Shown here in pieces: positions 55,501 to 63,263 of a stretch of DNA of 64,000 nt. Position numbers and translations under genes: made by a program. The DNA comes from Bacteroides propionicifaciens DSM 19291 = JCM 14649 (GTDB lineage Bacteria > Bacteroidota > Bacteroidia > Bacteroidales > Bacteroidaceae), in assembly GCF_000375405.1 (NCBI RefSeq), contig NZ_AQWS01000006.1, positions 1 to 64,000 of the forward strand. The letters are read 5' to 3'. Numbering within the stretch: the first letter of the stretch is position 1; every line of letters starts with the position of its first letter. A model generated the notes under the pieces. It searched no databases. It saw nothing but the letters and a program-made list of their open reading frames with translations, and was not told the origin of the DNA.

Positions 55501-56336
55501 TCTTTAATTTTAACAGGTACACCTTGGCGGACAGTAATTACTGCCTCGTCGAGATCAGCAACACTCTTAATATATCCTAGCCCACGTACTAAGTACTCAG
55601 CTTTGTTAATCTCAACAGTTTCGGCACCGATGTCTTGGTTACTCTTTTGAACGGCACTCATTACGTCCATGATAGTGACATTGAATGCACGCATTTTATC
55701 AGGGTCAACTTCTACTTGATACTCCTTAACAAAGCCTCCGACCGAAGCAACCTCTGAAACACCTTCGGCTGCTGCAAGTCCGTACTTAACTTGGAAGTCT
55801 TGAATCGTACGAAGTTCACTCGGGTTCCATCCACCAGTAGGTTCACCTGTTTGTGGGTTACGCCCCTCGAGTGTATACCAATAGATTTGTCCCAAAGCAG
55901 TAGCGTCAGGTCCTAAAGCAGGGGTAACTCCTTCGGGGAGTGTTCCGGCAGGCAGAGAGTTTAATTTTTCAAGTATGCGAGATCTACTCCAGTAAAACTC
56001 TACATCATCGTTAAATATGACATAGATGATAGACATCCCAAACATAGAAGTACTACGAATGGTCTTTACACCAGGAGTACCCAGTAGGGCTGTTGTTAGT
56101 GGATAAGTAATCTGATCTTGAATGTCTTTGGGAGATCGTCCCATCCAATCGGTAGCAACGATTTGCTGATTCTCTCCGATATTGGGGATAGCATCAACAG
56201 GAACAGGATCGCTAGGTAAGACTCCACCGTGCCAATTAAATGGTGCTGTAGAAATCCCCCATAACACCACGCTTACTAAAAGAAGCACAGTGATGAGCCT
56301 ATTCTTTAAAAAATAGTCAATGATTTTATTCAACAT
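52488..56336 (-). CDS. CusA/CzcA-type RND heavy-metal efflux permease
   Basis: Inner-membrane proton-driven pump subunit of the HME-RND family. It has 1282 aa, against about 1050 in E. coli CusA. The TM4 charge motif IAIGVMVDVGVVLVEN places the Asp residue needed for proton relay. The first periplasmic loop (about 35-330), the second (about 700-1000) and the final RND helices follow the family order. The extra length lies between about residues 530 and 680, where four further hydrophobic segments are inserted, as in other Bacteroidota homologues. No metal sensor gene is adjacent. Copper or silver are the likely substrates, but zinc or cobalt cannot be excluded. Confidence 0.9.
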   Translation of the reverse strand: MLNKIIDYFLKNRLITVLLLVSVVLWGISTAPFNWHGGVLPSDPVPVDAIPNIGENQQIVATDWMGRSPKDIQDQITYPLTTALLGTPGVKTIRSTSMFGMSIIYVIFNDDVEFYWSRSRILEKLNSLPAGTLPEGVTPALGPDATALGQIYWYTLEGRNPQTGEPTGGWNPSELRTIQDFQVKYGLAAAEGVSEVASVGGFVKEYQVEVDPDKMRAFNVTIMDVMSAVQKSNQDIGAETVEINKAEYLVRGLGYIKSVADLDEAVITVRQGVPVKIKDVAFVNLGPATRRGGLDKEGIEAVGGVVVARYGSNPMQVINNVKDLIAELDASLPQKTLADGTVSKVTIVPFYDRSGLIQETVGTLEEALSHEIIISIIVVIVLVFNLRASIIISSILPIAVLATFIIMRYTGIEANIVALSGIAIAIGVMVDVGVVLVENILRHMDENPQVKRKGKAFAQLIYNGVSEVSGALTTAMLTTIVSFLPVFAMQAQEGKLFRPLAFTKTYALGTAFILGILLIPTIAYYVLSLRIQSSIIKKIANYALIVLGVVLTIVYGEIIALALPLFGINNLIAHQYKNKNLYNYINVGIAVFVAIFYLTNQWLPLGTEDSFGLNFFFVLGIIGLILAVLWLLVIYYENILHWCLDHRWKFMLIPASTLVFGLVIWLGFNSTFGFVAKGFELVGWKSFRQTSFWQASSDRFPGIGEEFMPSLNEGSFLLMPVTMPHTGIEQNLEMIALLDKRVQNIPEVEITVGKWGRVNSALDPAPTQMFENTISYYPEYKLNKDGNRQRFKVDRDGAFVLANGGTYNPKESAFRIVPTDSLIPDKRGNYFRQWRPEIRNPDDIWQEIVNVSHLPGMTASPKLQPIEARLVMLSTGMRAPIGLKVNGPNLEAIEEGGKALEEALKDVPSVMPSTVFYDRAVGAPYIEIKLNREKMARYGITVADLQEIISSAVGGMELTTTVEGRERFPVRLRYPRELRENPEDLGKLIIPTGMGAQIPLEEVADIEYTRGAQMIQSENTFLIGYVIFDKVAGKAEVDVVREADKVLREKLASGELVLPEGVGYAFAGNYEQQAQASKRLLLVIPLSLIVILLILYFQFKSITASLIHFSGVFVAFAGGFILLWLYGEPWFMNFSIGDMNMRDLFQMHPINLSIAVWVGFIALFGISTNDGVIMGTYIHDTFERLKPNTPSEIRDAVVYAGLKRVRPAAMTTATTLIALLPVLTSTGKGADIMVPMAIPTFGGMLIQSMTMFVVPVFQCWWREAIFKRNQKKQNKKHDTNQA

Positions 56337-56484
56337 GAGTTTTGATATTTATATCTATTAATGTGATAGCATAAGTACTCAACCCCACAATTAAGGGTTA
56401 AGTTTAGTAAAACACCCTTTTTAACTTCTGAGTAAAAGGTGTCAAACAGTTTGGTTGTTAGCTATAAAAGCCAGCAACCGAATG

Positions 56485-56919
56485 CTAGAGTCGGTAGATA
56501 CAAATATTTTTAAGCAGGTCAGATGTATATTGACCTAAGCCACGAGGGGGAAATTTATGAAGAATCTGCAATGAAGAATCATCCCACAGCATGGGCTCAT
56601 AGATATAGTTGAGATACAACGGAATTAGCTCCATCACTATATAGCGCTGGAGATTTAAGTCCGGGTGTGTCTCAGATGCCTGATACGTATCGGTCTTAAC
56701 CTGTACGTTCTCAATTGAGCAACAAGGGATATTGTTAAAAGAGCTGTGTGATTCTGCTTGGTTGTCCGCACATTGCATATTGCAACTGTGGTGTTCAAGA
56801 GCAGGTTGGGGCAAAGAAATAGCATGAAGGCTATCACCACAAAAATGCATAGCTAAGGTAGGCTGGATGCTTACCAACAGCATAATCATTAATAATATAT
56901 GTGATGAAACTTTTCTCAT
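56485..56919 (-). CDS. Small Cys/His-rich secreted protein (HYC_CC_PP type)
   Basis: A 144-aa protein with signal peptide residues 1-23 (cleavage after TLA). The mature region has a distinctive pattern of Cys and His: HFCGDS, HHSCNMQC and PCCSIE, which fits the periplasmic HYC_CC_PP family found beside Cus-type pumps. It may hand metal to the efflux system, but this has not been shown. It is the first gene of the operon, 148 nt before the permease gene, and that gap contains an imperfect hairpin (about 56411-56443) that could affect downstream expression. The promoter is at 56962-56993. Confidence 0.78.
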   Translation of the reverse strand: MRKVSSHILLMIMLLVSIQPTLAMHFCGDSLHAISLPQPALEHHSCNMQCADNQAESHSSFNNIPCCSIENVQVKTDTYQASETHPDLNLQRYIVMELIPLYLNYIYEPMLWDDSSLQILHKFPPRGLGQYTSDLLKNICIYRL

Positions 56920-56961
56920 TGCCAGGTACTCTCTTATTTGATGTCTAATGTTCTTTAAACA

Positions 56962-56993
56962 TAAAGGTAGCGCTTTTGTTTAAATCAGCCAAA
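56962..56993 (-). promoter_or_regulatory. Promoter of the Cus-type operon
   Basis: On the minus strand TTTG (plus 56990-56993) is 20 nt from TACCTTTA (plus 56962-56969), one base off the -7 consensus. It partly overlaps the T tract of the terminator of the remnant gene. Confidence 0.5.
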
Positions 56994-57032
56994 AAAAGTG
57001 GGAGATATGCGTATACATTATCTCCCACTTTT
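56991..57032 (-). terminator. Terminator downstream of the gene remnant
   Basis: The arms 56994-57006 and 57019-57032 pair, and the minus strand continues into TTTTTTT. It shows that the remnant's 3' end is an authentic gene end. Confidence 0.85.
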
Positions 57033-57071
57033 AGGATTGTTGTAAAGTCTTAACAAAGAAATTGAGAAAAC

Positions 57072-57413
57072 TTATTCTATACTGGAGCCTGAGTCTTCAA
57101 TCTTCCAATTGGGAACAGTTACTGTGATTTCACTGTCAGTAATCTTTAAGTGCATCTTTATCAGAATCTCTTGAGTAGTTTGTAAGTTGATTTGTGGCAA
57201 GTTGTTTTTAATGAACTCGTTTACATCTTGTACAAATGAACTACTTCCTTCAGGATAAGAGAGCTGTATTTTAGAGTCTATAAGATCTTTAGGTCTTAAA
57301 ACATTGAACGTTGTAAAATAGATATTCTTCACATTATCATAAGCTACATGAGGATGATATGAGAAGTCCTGCGTGCCAACGGGCTTATTATTCATATCGA
57401 ATGCTGAAGCCAA
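57072..57413 (-). pseudogene. 3' remnant of a surface-type protein gene
   Basis: An open frame of 113 codons that starts only at a TTG, with a stop a few codons upstream inside a palindrome. The first residues (LASAFDMNNKPVGTQ) read like the middle of a protein, not a start, and there is no signal peptide. The rest (YHPHVAYDNVKNIYFTTFNV...) recalls Bacteroidota surface proteins such as fimbrillin-like or DUF5119 members, which I state only as resemblance. The frame keeps its own terminator. It probably lost its 5' part where the arsenic operon now begins. Confidence 0.6.
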
Positions 57414-57426
57414 ATTGACAAATGAG

Positions 57427-57450
57427 ACTCACTAGCTTAAGCTAGTGAGT
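57427..57450. terminator. 24-nt perfect palindrome after arsA
   Basis: A perfect 24-bp palindrome lies 13 nt beyond the arsA stop on the minus strand. It has no long T run there. It may serve as an arsA terminator or mark the boundary of the arsenic operon. Confidence 0.5.
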
Positions 57451-57463
57451 TCACTTCTTTTTA

Positions 57464-59236
57464 TCATTCTACAACTTCTTTCCAAGCGATGACTGCAAAA
57501 TTGTTGTTAGATAATTCCTTCACTTTCTCAATCCATTGCACCTCGCTTTGTGCTTTAGCTTTTAAGAAAGGACTCTTTGTATCAGTGAGTAATAGACTAG
57601 AGTTTACAACCCACCATTTATTTTGTATACCAGCACGAGCCAAATCCTCTTGTAAACGATGTGCTTCAAATACAGGTGTTGTTTCGGGTAAAGTAACAAT
57701 AACAACCTCTGTTTCTTTAGGGTTTCTCAATCGAGGGAGCAAGCTCTGTACTGCTGGATTGATATCTCCTTGTGTTCTTTCCACCTCTTTATGATAGCTT
57801 TGGGTAGAATCGAGTAGAAGTAAGGTGTGTCCAGTTGGAGCAGTATCTATTACAATGACTTCATTATCAGCTTTAGCGACTATCTCAGCAAAGGCATTAA
57901 AAACGGCTATTTCTTGGGTGCATGGTGAACGTAAATCTTCCTCAATATAACTCAGATCAGCATCACCCATCGTTTTCTTAGCTTTGTCTAATACATTCTT
58001 TTTATATGTTTCCAAAACAGCTTTCTCATCAATGTGGCTCACTGTAATACCTTCTATTTGAGTGTTTACATAGGCTAGGTGATTAGCAGGGTCAGTTGTG
58101 CTTAAATGTACTTTTACTCCTCTCGATGCAAGTCCACGAGCAATTTGAGCTGCTATTGTTGTTTTTCCTACGCCACCTTTACCCATCGTGAAGATTACTC
58201 TCTTCTTCGATTGATACATATCTTCAATCAAGTTTTCTAAATCTTTGTAGTCAGAAGTATCTACTTTATTTGAAGCATCTGAAGAAACACTATCGGTATT
58301 GAGCATATTTCGGATATTATCTATCCCAGTCATATTATACGAACGAAGTGGAACAAAGAATGTCCTAAGGTTCAATAATGCTTGTGAGCGATTTTTTAGC
58401 GCACTTTGTTGACGATTGTAGAGTTGACTAGAGATAGTATCATTTGCATCATACTCTTCCAAAACTCCATTGATGATTAAATGTTGAGCCTTAATATCCA
58501 AATCAAACAATTCTTTAGATGAACGTTCAACCTCTTTAAGTGGTGTTTCATCTGGTCGGCTCACCAAAAAGTGAGTTGTTTGAGTTCCATCTGCCAATGT
58601 TCTCACAGCTTCTTTATAGATTTCTTTTCTATCTTCCAATCCCGACAATTGTCCTAAACATGATGCCCCTGTTGTGTTTTCGTCAATAAAGGTATTCCAT
58701 GCTGATGGTAATTGGAGCATACGCAAAGTGTGTCCTGTTGGTGCAGTATCAAAGATAATGTAGTCAAAACCTTTGCGTTTCTCTTCATTTGTTATCACAT
58801 CTGAGAACTCATTGAATGCTGCGATTTCAACAGTACACGAGCCTGATAGTTGTTCTTCCATATTTGCTATTACACTTTCGGGTAATTTCCCTCTGTATGG
58901 AGCTATTACAGACTCTTTGTATTCAGCAGCAGCTTGCTCAGGGTCAAGGTTGATAACAGTCAAAGTAGGTACTTCTTTTATCTTAGTTCCTTTGTTGTTG
59001 AGTGACATATCAAATACATCTTGTAAGTTTGATGCTGGATCTGTACTTACAAGTAATACATTCTTACCACTATCTGCCAAGTTTGTAGCAGTAGCACAAG
59101 CTATAGATGTTTTACCTACACCACCTTTTCCTGTGAAGAAAATATACTTGGTAAAGTTTTCTTTAGCTGGATTATATAAATTCATATCTTTCATTTTATT
59201 TTTCGTTGGGAGATGTGAAAATCTAATTCTACCCAT
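57464..59236 (-). CDS. arsA: Arsenite-efflux ATPase ArsA
   Basis: Cytoplasmic ATPase that takes trivalent arsenic or antimony from ArsD and energises efflux. Two homologous halves each have a Walker A: GKGGVGKT at 36-43 and again near 352. Two DTAPTGHTL signal-transduction motifs are present. The metal-site cysteines are visible as Cys134 (SGSCTVEI), Cys193 (ASCLG) and Cys439 (SPCTQEI), equivalent to Cys113/172/422 of E. coli ArsA. The first 14-17 residues are probably not translated. A start at MKDMN (59194) or MNLYN (59185) gives a normal N-terminus. ArsA usually pairs with ArsB. Here the permease is Acr3. Confidence 0.94.
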   Translation of the reverse strand: MGRIRFSHLPTKNKMKDMNLYNPAKENFTKYIFFTGKGGVGKTSIACATATNLADSGKNVLLVSTDPASNLQDVFDMSLNNKGTKIKEVPTLTVINLDPEQAAAEYKESVIAPYRGKLPESVIANMEEQLSGSCTVEIAAFNEFSDVITNEEKRKGFDYIIFDTAPTGHTLRMLQLPSAWNTFIDENTTGASCLGQLSGLEDRKEIYKEAVRTLADGTQTTHFLVSRPDETPLKEVERSSKELFDLDIKAQHLIINGVLEEYDANDTISSQLYNRQQSALKNRSQALLNLRTFFVPLRSYNMTGIDNIRNMLNTDSVSSDASNKVDTSDYKDLENLIEDMYQSKKRVIFTMGKGGVGKTTIAAQIARGLASRGVKVHLSTTDPANHLAYVNTQIEGITVSHIDEKAVLETYKKNVLDKAKKTMGDADLSYIEEDLRSPCTQEIAVFNAFAEIVAKADNEVIVIDTAPTGHTLLLLDSTQSYHKEVERTQGDINPAVQSLLPRLRNPKETEVVIVTLPETTPVFEAHRLQEDLARAGIQNKWWVVNSSLLLTDTKSPFLKAKAQSEVQWIEKVKELSNNNFAVIAWKEVVE

Positions 59237-59279
59237 TTTGTGGGTAAAATAAATTAGATTTTAACAAATATGGTTTATA

Positions 59280-59633
59280 CTATTTCTTTATGATAAGTTC
59301 AGATTCGGGCACATCGAGCCATTCTGATATTTGTGCATTAGTAGGATATGCTTTTTTCAAAACAATCTCGCCATCAAGGGTAGTAATTGGGAAAACATCT
59401 GCTGATTCATTCATCAAACAATCATTGATAGTTTTGTTATCTACATACACTTGTGGATTATCGCGAAGATTGAAACGCTCTACTACAACTCCTTTTTTCT
59501 TCAAGGTTTCTAATACAACTGCAATTCGCATTAGTTCGGGGTCGATATTCACTCCACACAAACCAGTTGGGCAACATAGTGCAGGGTCATATATCTTCAT
59601 TTCTTTTCTTGTGTCTAATTTTAGTCCTTCCAT
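59280..59633 (-). CDS. arsD: Arsenic metallochaperone ArsD
   Basis: Small cytosolic chaperone that passes arsenite to ArsA and can also act as a weak repressor. The vicinal pair and third Cys of the metal site are present in YDPALCCPTGLCG, the same order as Cys12-Cys13-Cys18 of E. coli ArsD. The extra C-terminal Cys pairs of the E. coli protein are absent. Translation may start at the Met giving MKIYD (59600), 11 codons later, which matches known ArsD N-termini. It follows the thioredoxin-like gene by 4 nt and precedes arsA. Confidence 0.93.
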   Translation of the reverse strand: MEGLKLDTRKEMKIYDPALCCPTGLCGVNIDPELMRIAVVLETLKKKGVVVERFNLRDNPQVYVDNKTINDCLMNESADVFPITTLDGEIVLKKAYPTNAQISEWLDVPESELIIKK

Positions 59634-59637
59634 AATA

Positions 59638-59871
59638 TTATTCTTTTATAACTTTTATAACTTCTTCTTTAGTGGGTACATACCCTTTTATTTTGACTTC
59701 ACCATCAACCACTACTGCTGGCAGTGACATGATGTTGTATTTTACTATTTCTAGTATATCTTCCTCCTTGCTTACCTGCGCATCTATTTTCGATTCAGTT
59801 TCAACAGATTGTACAACCTCAAAAGTAGATTTACACTTGGCACATCCAGTGCCTAATATGATTATTTCCAT
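59638..59871 (-). CDS. Small thioredoxin-fold redox protein
   Basis: A 77-aa protein with a redox-active CAKC motif (Cys10, Cys13) after a first beta strand (IIILGTG), and a cis-Pro region (SLPAVVV) near residue 55, as in thioredoxin-like redox-active disulfide proteins. It has no signal peptide and probably acts in the cytoplasm. Its gene lies between the ArsG-like permease and arsD, each a few nt apart. Similar pairs occur in ars operons of many bacteria, so it may reduce a disulfide of the permease or the arsenate reductase. That role is inferred from context. Confidence 0.85.
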   Translation of the reverse strand: MEIIILGTGCAKCKSTFEVVQSVETESKIDAQVSKEEDILEIVKYNIMSLPAVVVDGEVKIKGYVPTKEEVIKVIKE

Positions 59872-59876
59872 TCTAG

Positions 59877-60575
59877 TTATATGTTTGTTATGATATAATA
59901 TGCTCCAATTATTATAAATACGCTTGCGATTATTCTTCTAAACCATACCTCAAAGCTTTTCATCTTATTGTAGAACTTTCCTACATTAGACATGCTATAA
60001 GCTAGTAGGTAGGCAATGATTATAACTGGCAGACCTGTTGCAATAGCGAATATTGGAGGTAAAAGCAAACCCGAAGCGCTTGATATAGTCATTGGTATAA
60101 GCACTCCAAAATAGAGGACTCCACTATAAGGACAGAAAGCTAAAGCAAATAATACTCCCAATAGGAAAGCATTTAGATAGCTCTTTTTCATGTTCTTTTG
60201 ACTAATTTTCTGATTCAGTTTATTTAGACTAGGAATATTGATCTTTATAAAATCCAACATTAGTATGCCGATTATCACTAAACCGATACCTAAATACGAT
60301 CCTCCTACATTTTGCAATAATTTTGATACTTGAAACTTACTTGCTCCAAAGTAGAATATTAAACCAAGAGAGGTATAACTAACTACACGACCCACTGTAT
60401 AAAAGATACCATTTAAAAGAACTCTCTTTTTCTCTGTTATATCCTTGCTCAGATAGGCTGTTGCTGTTATATTGGTTGCCAATGGACAAGGACTCAAGGC
60501 TGTCATCAATCCAAGTAGGAATGCTGTTAGTATGGGGATGCCTGAACTATCAACTAGCTGTTGTAAAAACTCCAT
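59877..60575 (-). CDS. ArsG-like / CcdA-like membrane permease
   Basis: A 232-aa inner-membrane protein with six predicted helices. It belongs to the DsbD/CcdA-like superfamily. Conserved Cys residues are in SPCPLATN (first helix) and AFCPYSG (fourth helix). In many ars operons this family is annotated as ArsG, an aromatic arsenical efflux permease, but CcdA-type electron transfer to a periplasmic partner is an alternative. The adjacent thioredoxin-like protein, 5 nt downstream, would fit the redox alternative. It starts 3 nt after the end of the frameshifted lipoprotein gene. Confidence 0.78.
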   Translation of the reverse strand: MEFLQQLVDSSGIPILTAFLLGLMTALSPCPLATNITATAYLSKDITEKKRVLLNGIFYTVGRVVSYTSLGLIFYFGASKFQVSKLLQNVGGSYLGIGLVIIGILMLDFIKINIPSLNKLNQKISQKNMKKSYLNAFLLGVLFALAFCPYSGVLYFGVLIPMTISSASGLLLPPIFAIATGLPVIIIAYLLAYSMSNVGKFYNKMKSFEVWFRRIIASVFIIIGAYYIITNI

Positions 60576-60578
60576 AAT

Positions 60579-60883
60579 TTATTCAGCTAATTTGTTGACT
60601 TCCTCTTTCAACTTTGCTTCTAATACCTCTGGAGAGTTTACTGCTGTTGCAAATGCTTGCTCTGTCAAATCAATTGATTTGTCCGCCTTTGCAATGATTA
60701 AAGCATTCCATGATACTTCGTATTTCTCCACCAAGTCTGCAAACTCTTTGTTATGGAATTATCTTCTGCATTAGTAGTTACAGCACTCTGATTTGATTCT
60801 TTTTGCTCTGTCTTTCCGTTGTTTGAGCAAGCCACTGCAAGTATAGCAATGAATAGAATAAGTAGTAGATTTCTCTTTTTCAT
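60579..60883 (-). pseudogene. Frameshifted small lipoprotein gene in the ars operon
   Basis: The frame begins at 60883 with a lipoprotein signal (LAVACS, Cys19) and would break off after 61 codons at 60698. A second frame continues to 60579 with a helical, Lys/Glu-rich sequence (NKEFADLVEKYEVSWNAL through LKEEVNKLAE). One missing base between EDNSI and NKEF joins them into a 101-residue lipoprotein. The switch lies near 60735-60750. It could be a real inactivating mutation or a sequencing error. It sits between acr3 and the arsG-like gene, and its function is unknown. Confidence 0.7.
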
Positions 60884-60891
60884 TTGTTAAT

Positions 60892-61944
60892 TTATATAGG
60901 TTGTAATTCGTTTTTATAATATTTTCGTTTTAACCATAGAGAAATATTAACAAGTGCAATAAGTACGGGCACTTCAACAAGTGGACCAACTACACCTGCA
61001 AAAGCTTGTCCGCTATGTAAACCGAATACTCCAATAGCCACCGCTATAGCTAATTCAAAATTATTACCTGTTGCTGTAAATGAAATAGACGCATTTTGGT
61101 CATAAGACGTCCCTGCTGCCTTGCTCGCAAAGAAGCTGATGAAGAACATTAATGCAAAATAGATAACAAGTGGGATTGCAATTCTTACCACATCCATTGG
61201 TATTTGCACAATTAGTTCCCCTTTCAAGCTAAACATCAATACAATAGTCAACAACAATGCAATCAATGTTATTGGAGATATAGCAGGTATAAACTTTTCT
61301 TCATACCATTGTTTGCCTTTCGCTTTTACCAATATTGCACGGCTCAGAATACCCATCAAAAATGGAATACCTAAATATATACCAACTGTTTCAGCTATCG
61401 TGCCTATCGAAATATCTACGATTGCCCCTTCAAAGCCTAACAATGGAGGTAGTTTTGTAATGAATAACCATGCGTAGAAACTGTAGAAGAATACTTGGAA
61501 GATACTGTTCAAAGCCACAAGCCCTGCTCCATATTCCGTATTCCCTTCTGCCAAGTCGTTCCAAACTAAAACCATTGCTATACAGCGTGCCAATCCAATT
61601 AAAATGACACCAACCATATATTCAGGATAATCATGTAAGAATATGATTGCTAGGACAAACATCAAGATTGGTCCTACAATCCAATTTAGGATTAGGGAGG
61701 TTGTTAATATTTTCGTATTGGTAAACACCTTTGGTAGAAGTTTGTAATCAACTTTTGCCAGTGGTGGGTACATCATCAAAATGAGTCCAATTGCCAATGG
61801 AATATTTGTTGTTCCACTCGACATGGCATCTATGTAGCCACTAAAGGAGGGAATAAAGTATCCTAAACCAATACCGATAGCCATTGCTAAAAATATCCAA
61901 AGTGTTAAGTTCTTATTTAAGAACCCCATTTTTTTATTGCTCAT
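60892..61944 (-). CDS. acr3: Arsenite efflux transporter Acr3
   Basis: Inner-membrane arsenite permease of the ACR3 family. It has 350 aa and about ten predicted transmembrane helices. The family-type conserved text is present: [19 protein letters not shown] (with the essential Cys in the fourth helix), and later [20 protein letters not shown]. It is not an ArsB, which has twelve helices and a different sequence. The 11-nt overlap with arsC suggests coupling. ArsA is encoded in the same operon and may drive it. The start is fixed by the MGFLNKNLT pattern preceding helix 1. Confidence 0.95.
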   Translation of the reverse strand: MSNKKMGFLNKNLTLWIFLAMAIGIGLGYFIPSFSGYIDAMSSGTTNIPLAIGLILMMYPPLAKVDYKLLPKVFTNTKILTTSLILNWIVGPILMFVLAIIFLHDYPEYMVGVILIGLARCIAMVLVWNDLAEGNTEYGAGLVALNSIFQVFFYSFYAWLFITKLPPLLGFEGAIVDISIGTIAETVGIYLGIPFLMGILSRAILVKAKGKQWYEEKFIPAISPITLIALLLTIVLMFSLKGELIVQIPMDVVRIAIPLVIYFALMFFISFFASKAAGTSYDQNASISFTATGNNFELAIAVAIGVFGLHSGQAFAGVVGPLVEVPVLIALVNISLWLKRKYYKNELQPI

Positions 61945-62368
61945 TATTTTCTTTTATTTTAATGTAGAAATTGTAAAATGCTTCTTTTATTTGCTCTCTC
62001 ACTCTCACGAAGTCAGCATGGATTTCTTCAGGAGTACCTGTTTTGTCTGATGGATCATCGAAACCTATATGTAACCGATGTTTCACTTTTCCAGCAAACA
62101 TAGGGCAGGTTTCTTTAGCTCCTCCGCAAACTGTAATTACATAATCCCATTCATCGTCCAGATATTTCTCAACACTATCCGATGTGTGATGTGAAATATC
62201 AATTCCTGCTTCTTTCATTACTTCAGCAGCTTTAACATTAAGTTTCCCACTCGCTTTAGTGCCAGCTGACTCTACTGTCCATGAAGGAGCAAATGACTGT
62301 AAGAAACCATGTGCCATTTGGCTACGGCAACTATTGCCTGTACAAAGAATTAAAACTTTCATATTCAA
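61934..62368 (-). CDS. arsC: Arsenate reductase, thioredoxin-coupled (low-molecular-weight phosphatase fold)
   Basis: Reduces arsenate to arsenite for export. The 144-aa protein has the phosphatase P-loop CTGNSCR (Cys9 to Arg15) and the two further redox cysteines Cys81 and Cys88 in [10 protein letters not shown], equivalent to Cys10/82/89 of the S. aureus and B. subtilis enzymes. These shuttle electrons to thioredoxin, unlike the glutaredoxin-type E. coli ArsC. It follows arsR by about 60 nt and overlaps acr3 by 11 nt. The thioredoxin-like gene downstream may be its reductant, which is inference. Confidence 0.95.
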   Translation of the reverse strand: MNMKVLILCTGNSCRSQMAHGFLQSFAPSWTVESAGTKASGKLNVKAAEVMKEAGIDISHHTSDSVEKYLDDEWDYVITVCGGAKETCPMFAGKVKHRLHIGFDDPSDKTGTPEEIHADFVRVREQIKEAFYNFYIKIKENNEQ

Positions 62369-62430
62369 TATTATTATTTAGCTTGTCGATTCGTTATTCG
62401 TAAATCACCGAACATAGAGGGTAAATTTTT

Positions 62431-62751
62431 TTAGGAGCATTCTGCTTGTTTCTTTATTTCTTTAAAGAAACCGGCAAACAAAGTTTTTGCTAAAAGCCAA
62501 TTCTCTTGGTTGATGCAATATTTAACTGTGGGTAATGTTATTGTACCTTGAATAAGCCCTGCTTCTCTTAATTCTTTTAGATGTTGAGACAAAGTGCTTT
62601 TCGCCACTGGGATGATCTCTGACATATCACCATGATAACAACACTCTTGCGAGGCTAACATTTGCAAAATAGCAATACGCACGGGATGCGCTAATGCTTT
62701 AGCAATACGTGCAATATTCTCTTGTTCTTCAGTAAATTCCTTTTTAGACAT
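62431..62751 (-). CDS. arsR: ArsR-family metalloregulatory repressor
   Basis: A 106-aa winged-helix repressor of the ArsR/SmtB family. The recognition helix is SEIIPVAKSTLSQHLKELREAGL. Candidate arsenic ligands are Cys37 and Cys38 in SQECCYHGD, plus Cys105 near the C-terminus (AECS). The E. coli-type site is ELCVCDL, so the metal site differs. It starts the ars operon. The operator is a perfect inverted repeat directly over its own promoter (62767-62804). Arsenite binding should release it and induce the operon. Confidence 0.94.
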   Translation of the reverse strand: MSKKEFTEEQENIARIAKALAHPVRIAILQMLASQECCYHGDMSEIIPVAKSTLSQHLKELREAGLIQGTITLPTVKYCINQENWLLAKTLFAGFFKEIKKQAECS

Positions 62752-62766
62752 AATCGTTACAACTTA

Positions 62767-62804
62767 ATTGTTCGTAAATATACGAACAATGTTTGGAGTC
62801 CAAA
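62767..62804 (-). promoter_or_regulatory. arsR promoter and ArsR operator
   Basis: A perfect 10-bp inverted repeat ATTGTTCGTA / TACGAACAAT (62767-62776 and 62781-62790) has a 4-nt spacer. It contains the -7 element TATATTTA (minus strand, plus 62774-62781). TTTG (plus 62801-62804) lies 19 nt away as the -33. A repressor on this site would block RNA polymerase. Confidence 0.75.
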
Positions 62805-63263
62805 ATTATTAGGAGATACTTTTAGGGCAAGGTGCACCATTGACCAATTTCTACGCCTTTTAAAATCTTTATACTGCTGTAAATTCCATCAAAAATAAGT
62901 CCCTTGCTTAGAAATAAATCTATATCACAACTAATAACGATATTGAAAAATTTAAGTTATAAGTGGTTCTAGTTTGGGGAAGCCGACAATCAACAGCTTG
63001 GAGTTTAAAGGCTGCATCATAGATTTTCTAAGGATTAGTGATTAATGAAGTCGAAAAAAGGTGAAAAATATAGCAATTAGGATATTTTTAATGTTTTAGT
63101 AAATATTGTAATATATGTGAGAAATTGATGCTTTTTTGTTATTAATTCACAATTAAAGATACCTTGCAAATCGTTTTCTCTATTTTTACGTAAACAGATC
63201 TTATTAGCAACGCATTTCTTTGGTGTATATTAACTAATAAAACTCACGAAAAGTATTTAAAAG
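62805..63263. other. Gene-free region between the ars operon and the BCCT transporter
   Basis: About 460 bp with no supportable ORF. It must carry the promoter of the plus-strand transporter, but no clear TAnnTTTG with TTTG was found. No direct repeat matching the left end of the arsenic operon was recognised by eye. Confidence 0.4.

Noticed and set aside
56411-56443. The hairpin between the small Cys-rich gene and the RND permease gene as a full terminator
   Set aside because: The stem is imperfect and its tail has only a short T tract, and the genes appear to be one operon. It could attenuate but not end transcription.
60892-61944. Calling the arsenite permease ArsB because ArsA is present
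   Set aside because: Length, helix number and the conserved Cys-containing helix match Acr3, not ArsB.
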